DNA from: Collybia mongolica
Lineage: Eukaryota > Basidiomycota > Agaricomycetes > Agaricales > Clitocybaceae
Length of the DNA stretch: 64,000 bases
NCBI GenBank assembly: GCA_013420905.1
Contig: JAAXNY010000005.1
Span: 4,092,001-4,156,000 of the forward strand
Direction: 5' to 3'
The notes below the pieces were generated by a model. That model did no database searches, had not been told where the DNA came from, and was given only the letters and a program-made list of their open reading frames with translations. Shown piece by piece: positions 57,901 through 64,000 of the stretch; the first letter of the stretch is position 1; the number at the start of each line of letters is the position of its first letter. A program made the position numbers and the translations under genes.

Positions 57901-59175
57901 ACCATAGTCGGACAAGGCTGCAGTGGGAATTATGCAGGAACTGCGAGTTGGGTCCTGACGGGCGGTTTCTCGTTGGGCTGCGGCATGAAACTCGCAAGCC
58001 TCACTTTCATTCGCCACGAACCACTTGGAGATTTTGTGGGTGGTGGTTCTTGAATGCGGAGCCTGAGCCCGAGGACACGAGTCAACCGGGACTTGCGTGG
58101 CGTACGCCAACCACAGAGTCTTGATAATACAGCGCTTCTTCTCCATCCTTGGTATGCCACTGCGACGCTGTCCGCAGTTTACCACGAGAGCCCTTGTGAG
58201 TGTATTTTATTGGGCTCCTGGTGCCTCACCCGTGGGTCTCATGGTCTTGCAGCTTCCATCAAAAGGAACACTCGGAAGGCAAAGGAAGGCGCCGCTATGA
58301 ATGCAGGGAGGAAGTTTTAAGTCCCAGACTTTCTTAAACCAAAGTTCATCCCCTCAAACAGACGTGTTTTCCATCCGAGTCGTTTCCTTGCTGGGGAGGT
58401 TTTTATGAGTGCCGTTTGGCAGAAAATGTGGTCCATATGGCGACTTTGGCCTGTTTAATTGTGGACGAGGGATCTCAAGCTCCTTCACTGTTACTCGCAG
58501 CTTTCGAAGGATGTCCTCCGAGTCACGGCCAATCTAGTGCTCCCAGTATTCCCTCAGGTGCTCGGATCAGTGATTTCTCAATTTAGAGACTCTCGGGTAG
58601 TCGGGTCCTGGGCCCTTTTAGCATTCCCTCAAGCACAGGATCAGAGATTCCTTGACTCGGAGGCTTTCACTCTGGACGAGTTATATATTTGCGAACCATG
58701 TCAGTGGGTCTATGGCGAAGGCCACACGTCAGGTGCGGGTTGAGGACACGTTGGTTAGAGCACGAAATTTGGATTTGGACTTGTCCTTTTCTAACTTTTG
58801 GATGGGATTCATGGGGATTAAGTAGTGAGTCTGTTTGTATTCTGCACTGGGACCTCGTGTGGCTACCTCGTACGAGTTTGGTCTGTGTGGATGTTCCTGC
58901 GCTAGTGTATCTTGATGTGGTAAGCGTTACATGGTATGTTTGGTTGAGAGTGCACGATTTAAGAGAAAGTCTACTGACACCCCGAGTCGGACTGACGAGG
59001 CATGTCCAACATGTTTCATAGCACGATACACTCCTTTTGACCCATCCATGATGAACGTTCCAACAGTGGGACATGATGATGAAGGTGACGAGGTTAATAG
59101 TATGTATTACTGCCTCTTATTCTATCTACTTTTCACTTCTTGGTCTCACGGATTGGGAAAGTGCGCGGTAGATGT
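54960..59175 (+). repeat. Segmental duplication copy B
   Basis: The first part (54960-55430) is shared with copy C (59770-60230) only. From 55430 to 59175 it is shared with A and, to about 58620, with the visible part of C. Downstream of the gene (57003-59175) no coding sequence is supported; it contains C22 (57805-57826) and two copies of the AGGAYGTCCTCYGAG motif. Confidence 0.8.
55863..57002 (+). pseudogene. HtrL/YibB-like copy B, intronless by in-frame core deletion
   Basis: An open frame of 380 codons from ATG 55863 to TGA 57000-57002. The membrane span (AIVCTILVICFLRF) and ILLVSAYYPLAKSKHT..AQFLG are present. The frame then jumps directly at about 56100 to MHAEHPPSFAT, which in copy A lies roughly 170 codons further on. 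The missing part includes both introns, the IYFF block and the YKYAFWTDAGSF core. SEGSFFGG and YYQFWVAGRGER remain. The deletion is in frame, so a shortened protein could still be made, but enzyme function is unlikely. It could be misread as a genuine single-exon gene. Confidence 0.75.
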
Positions 59176-59769
59176 TCCCTGTGTGTTATGACGGTAGCCA
59201 GTACTAAGTTGCAAAAGGTTTCTATTTCTTGTTTTCTTTTGTTGCCCCTTTGTCCTCCAAGCAAAGTTGTTGAGAAAAGTGAGAGATAACAATCATTTCC
59301 GCAGGAACACCCCTCCTGCCACCTACCATCTGGGGGGTTTCCTATAAGCAGCAACACGATATGTATATATACACTCCACACCTGACACTTGCGGCTGTCA
59401 ATGCGGATTGGCACAGATATAGTGATGACTACTGCGGACGGGAAGCCTTGGGTGCGGCTATGGCGTGTGCTGCGTTGGTGCTCGTGTGGACGTTTTCCCT
59501 GAAAAGGTTAGGCTGGACTAGGGGGGGGGCAACGTGTGTGGGAGGAGATAGTTGCTCCGGTGGATGCATGGGACTTGATGAGCACCTGTGTGGTTCTTTC
59601 AGTATGTTCCTGATGGTTTGTGTGTGAATGTACAACGTATGACACTGACACTGATATGATGATCACTGAATATCGCGATCCTTGGGTTTCCGAAACTCAC
59701 AAGAACAGCACAGCACAGCACAGTGGCGTGCGCGGGTGCATTTTTTCTTTTTCCCAGGTCAGGACTGCG
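59176..59769. other. Junction between copies B and C
   Basis: About 600 bp not clearly shared with copy A. Short ORFs only. It includes a CACAGCACAGCACAG repeat near 59710 and a TATATATACA at 59362. Confidence 0.4.
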
Positions 59770-62700
59770 CTTGGGGGGTGGTTTGATGGAAGGTTTGGAG
59801 GGGTTTTGGCCAGGTCATGGTCATGGGCCATGGTTCTTGTGCGGTGACTGGTACACCCGGCATATTGGCCATCTCGTCTCTGGGTGCCTACTCATTGCTG
59901 TGCCCCGGCATCTAAATTCGTACGTTGTTCCAACCTAATTCTGACGCTCTACAGGCTAGTTTGCTCAGCGAGAACCTTGGAAGCGTGTGTTTCCGCGATA
60001 TGATGAGTCGGGGTCTTTCTGGGTGGCTGGTTGTCTGGTAGAAGCCTGGCCTGTTCCTGAACAGTCTGTCGTGATATTTTGATGTTTCTGGTGGCCACCC
60101 ACATACATCTTGTTCCCAGCTCGGCCTTCCTGGACCTCATTCTTGAGGTTTCCCCACACAGAGATTCATAATGCCCGAGACTATCGAAAGTCGCACTTGT
60201 CGCCAGCCCCCCAGGAGTATCGGCAGTTGTCCGCTGCAAGGTCGTTTTGCCTCTGCATGAAAGGCTAATCTATCGGCTGTCACGGAGCCAAACAAGACAC
60301 GACGTGAACAATTAATAAGCGGATCTGAGATCGGGCCTGATGCCGCTTTGTGATTTCTTCAATTTGCAAAATTGCTTTTTGCAATCTTTTTTTTTGTTTC
60401 GCACTGGTATGTTGCAAGTCTTATCTGTTGCAAAACGGCCTCAGCTGATAATCAACCGGCGCAAAGGACCAGAGGTATTTTTACTGCGCAGTCCCAAGTA
60501 CATAAATGGTGGGGCACAGCCATGGTGTTTTGTCAATTCTCCCACTACTATGGCGTCCATCCTACGCCTCTCATTCTGCCGGCACTTCATACCCGGCACC
60601 CTCGTCTGTGCAGTCCTTCTCATCATTTACCTCCTTTGGTTCAATGCATCTAACGTCATCGCCGATCCTGCTGAGCGCCAGCTCGTCGCCCGGCCATTCC
60701 AGCCCCAGGCTCCTACACCACTAGCCCCGACCCCAACCCAGCCATTCCAGTCCCAGGCTCCTGCACCACTAACCACAGCCCCAGTCCAGGCATCTCAGTC
60801 CCAGTCTCCTACACCACCACCAGCCTCAACCCCAGCCCCACCGTCATCGCCATCATTGACATCGACCTTGCCATCGCCAATCCTGCTCGTCTCAGCATTC
60901 TACCCACTGCAAATGTCGAATCATACACAAGACGAATACCGCACGTGGCTCGCCCAGTTCCTGGGACACATTGATACCGATATCTATTTCTTCACCGCGC
61001 CGGACCTCAAGCCCCTTGTCCGCGCCGCCCGTGCAACCCTCACCCGTTCCTCACACATGTGAGCCCCCATCCTTAGTGCTCTACTGTAACTGACCCCCCT
61101 TGCTGTGTAGACTCACCATAAATACTACCTACACCTCGCCCCTTGACATCCCCCCACTCGCCCCACATAAAGCCAATTACACCCAGATGCACGCCGTCCG
61201 GAACGCCAAGCCGTGGTTCCTCGATCAAGGCCTGCACAACTCCCACCGTACACACCCCTCCCTCCCTTCCATGCTGACCCTGACCCTGACGCGCACAGGC
61301 ACATACAAGTACGCATTCTGGACCGACGCAGGCTCGTTCCGCTACACCCACGCCTACCGCACGTGGCCCGACCCCGCACGCGTCGACGCCATCTGGGCCC
61401 ACGCGCACCCCGAGCACCCCCCGTCCCCCGCCGCAGTGAACGCCCCCGACCTACTCTTCTTCCCCGCCTTCAATGTCTCCGCGCAGTCCCCCGTCGACCT
61501 CAAGTTTAACGAGGGCTCCTTCTTCGGCGGCGCGCCCTCCGCGTACGCCCGCACGTTCTACGCGCATCACGACCAATACATCTCCACACCCCCGGTGGCA
61601 TCGACGCCACCGGGGCACCCGCACGCGCCCGCCTCTGCGCCCACAATAGGGAGCAAAGGCGATGGAGAGGGAGGGAAGGGGGAGTTTCACTTCGTGGGGA
61701 AAGGCCAGATGCTGATCAACACGCTGTTCATGCTGCATCCGCAGCGCTTCTTCACTGTCGGGCCGGCGGGGGGCGTGTGCGGGGACGAGCAGTCTTATTA
61801 CCAGTTTTGGGTTGCCGGGCGGGGGGAGCAGGCGCAGATGCGCACGGTGTGGGGGGCGGGGCGCGAGGGAGGGTCGGGGTGGGGGTGGGAGTGGGTTGGA
61901 GGGGTTTTGAGGGTGGCGGGGGAGGGGGAGAGTGGTGAGGGTGGGGGTGGGGGTGGGGGTGAGGAGGGGAGGGAGGAGAAAGGGCAGGGGTGTGGGGTTA
62001 TGCCGGTGGTTATGGTGGAGAAAGTGTTGAGGAGGGTGTTGGGGCAAGAATGGAAGGTGCCTGCTGGGTAGGAGGGGGTGAAGGTGGTGGGGCGGTGTGG
62101 GTGGATTGGGTTGGTGTTGGAATAGGGTGATCTGGCATATCAGTCACTGACCCATGGTACCGCATAACCCACCTGAGCATATTTCTATTTATTATTGTAC
62201 TCTCACACTTGTGTTTTTATTGGACTCACACTCGGTATCCCAGTTGTTATAAATATATTTTACTATGTATTCAAATGAGCCATCTGTACAGCACTACTTT
62301 ATCTTTTCAATTCGTTCTCATTTCTTCTATTCTCTTGCTGCCAAATCCAACAATTGGGCAATCCGGTAATCTGTATGATCACCTATGACACGGCCTGTCA
62401 TGCAGTGCCATAACTACACAACTACATACCCCACCTGAGCAAGTCAACGGAGCAGACAATTAAAATCAGAACCTACTGATGGGTTACTGATTCTGATTTA
62501 GACATACATTACGACTACGAGCGCAAGTGCAAGTGCCGGGACGTGGGCTTTGATGACTCGGAAGTAAATGGTGTATACACAAGAATTCAGGGGGGGGGGG
62601 GTGTGTTGGCGTTGTATGACGTACCGTGCCTTATGGGGTTCTGCCCAGATTATAGAATGCTTGTCTGTGCCTGGGACTTGTGCATTGCACACGCCGCGGT

Positions 62701-64000
62701 GTTTGAAAATTGGATGCTTTTGGCTCCAATTTGGCTCGCTGGGTTAGTAGAATCACCGGCGGATCACCTTTCTGGAAGGCCACGAGCTGGTATCTTCCTG
62801 TTTACACTCGGACGTTTGACTCGCTGCGGTGGCTCGCCTCGGATGGGTTGTGGTTGGTGGGTGCGCTTGCTGAGGGCTGTGATGCCGTTTACAGGTTACT
62901 AAGTAGGTCGTGGGCAGCGGGGGCTAGGGGTTGGACGTCGAGTCCTTGCGAGTGGAATCCGGATCTTGGTGGTGTCCTCGGTGCCCTGCTCTCTCCCCCT
63001 GCTTCGATCGAGATAAACAACCCAGAGGGCGCGCAGTATGCCGTCGAGCAAGAAAGGTGCCGCCATGGATGCAGCAAGGAACAAAGCACAAAGCAACCGT
63101 TTCGGACTTGGTTTGTGGGAATTGTCGGCTTCTCCGCTGGGGAAGGTTGTACAACGACGTTGAACATTGGCTTCTTGGGTCTGCGGATCGAGGATCTCGA
63201 GCTTCTCCCCCCCTCATCCTGTGGTCCGGTACTCGCTTGATCAGGAAGGACGTCCTCCGAGTTGCGAACCATGGCTCGCTTTCAGCATGTTGCTGCGTTC
63301 ACAGCGCTTGCGGCCTGGAGCGAGCTCAGTTGATGGCCTATGGGAAGCTTGTGGTATGATAAAGCAGTCCGAGGCCCTTCTCCGTCACAGGTACGCCACT
63401 GCGGTGCCTTTCGTGGGTTACTAGTACGCGGAGACTGCGGGTTGGATTTATGTGAGTGGATTTCGCTGGGGCTCTCAGTACTGGTGGAGACTGCATCTGC
63501 ATTGATTCTCGAGTCTTACAGTTCTGCCACTTCCATCTAGATGAGGATGAGTATTTGGAGTTTGAACTCTTGCCAGCGGATCTCTCATTGAGTCATTGGG
63601 TTCCCGGTGCCTCACTCTTGAGTCTTGCGACTTTGCCATTTTGATCGATAATACACACTTGGAGGTCATACCGTGGAGCGAGCCAGGGCGAAGGAAGGGG
63701 CCGTCAAGAATGGAGAGAGGAAACTTATGTTCCAGGCTTTTTACATCCTCTCGAACAGACATCGTCCATCCTTTCCTTGTCGGGGAAAGGTTTTCGCGTA
63801 GATGTAGTTTATATGGCCACTTTGGCCTCTTTGATTGCCGACAGAGGGTCCCAGGTTCCCCACCGTTATTTGCTGCTTTCGAAGGACGTCCTCCGAGTCA
63901 CAGCCCATATAGTGTTCCCAGCATTCCCTCAGGCGCTCGGATCAGTGATTCCTCAATCAAGAGACTTTCGGTAGTTGGTACTGGGCCGCTCAAGCTCTTG
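59770..64000 (+). repeat. Segmental duplication copy C (runs off the window)
   Basis: Direct repeat of B. Shared landmarks: GGCTAGTTT..CTCAG.GAG.ACCTTGGAAGC (55147 and 59955), CACGGAGCC.AA (55465 and 60283), TTAATAAGCGGATC (55538 and 60313), the gene, GTGTTTGAAAA and GGATGCTTTTGGC (57194 and 62699), and the final stretch up to GGGTAGTCGG / CGGTAGTTGG (58603 and 63970). The non-coding part 62072-64000 has no supported gene and includes G12 (62590-62601). Confidence 0.8.
60550..62071 (+). CDS. HtrL/YibB-like protein, copy C (472 aa, shortened)
   Basis: Three exons: 60550-61058, 61111-61247, 61299-62071, 1,419 nt in frame. Same type II layout: span LVCAVLLIIYLLWF, then a longer Pro/Ala/Gln-rich stalk with FQPQAPTPLAP-type repeats. 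The core blocks ILLVSAFYPLQMSNHT, DTDIYFFTAP, YKYAFWTDAGSF, EGSFFGG and YYQFWVAGRGEQ are present. Relative to copy A it lacks 14 residues after QMHA (an in-frame 42-bp loss in exon 2), lacks the Pro/Ala insert before GGVCGDEQ, and stops at VPAG-TAG, about eight residues early. Splice sites are kept. It may be functional or a young pseudogene; the loss of a conserved WDRE-type segment argues for reduced function. Confidence 0.65.

Overview
This window is nuclear DNA of a basidiomycete fungus, most likely an Agaricomycete mushroom or crust. The signs are very dense introns of about 45-60 bp with GT..AG borders, a Mcd4-type GPI enzyme with 19 exons, a Rpd3-like histone deacetylase, a secreted laccase, a P450 with the GFKFSQLEM heme-loop ending typical of basidiomycetes, and a chromodomain Gypsy element. 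I cannot name the species.

Left half (1-31.3 kb) is gene-rich. On the minus strand it holds the 5' two thirds of Nup188 (1-4050), an 11-exon uric acid/xanthine permease (6570-8893) with a deleted tandem pseudocopy just upstream (9311-10046), and a class I histone deacetylase (10331-12357). The deacetylase shares a divergent promoter with plus-strand Mcd4/PIG-N (12804-16633). Next come a decayed paralogue (16974-17900) of a lineage-specific gene whose full copy lies at 22504-24913, a P450 (19550-22163) with one suspicious exon junction, a TMEM135-like gene (25560-27865) and a laccase (29061-31291). These are mostly housekeeping and secretory or redox genes, with no sign of a single metabolic cluster.

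The middle (31.8-43.3 kb) is a nest of transposons. A solo LTR (TGTAAGGGG..CCCCTTACA) carries a Tf1-like chromovirus (34484-43018). That element carries a 1608-bp Tc1-type element (36090-37697). A hAT-type non-autonomous element with an 8-bp target duplication sits on the edge of the solo LTR and itself carries a gag-only Copia-type retroelement with identical LTRs (32726-34240). The chromovirus shows its age: 17 of 18 LTR differences fall on ancestral CpG sites, and all six stops inside its open frames are TGA where CGA is expected.

Right half (43.4-64 kb) is a three-copy segmental duplication: copy A inverted (43.45-48.13 kb), copies B (54.96-59.18 kb) and C (59.7 kb to the window end) direct. 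Each carries an HtrL/YibB-like membrane-anchored gene. Only copy A looks full length. B has an in-frame deletion of the core, and C has smaller deletions and an early stop. A and B are separated by more transposons: a solo LTR of the chromovirus family, a 5'-truncated LINE with a 16-bp target duplication, and a second, nearly identical Tc1-type element inside the LINE.
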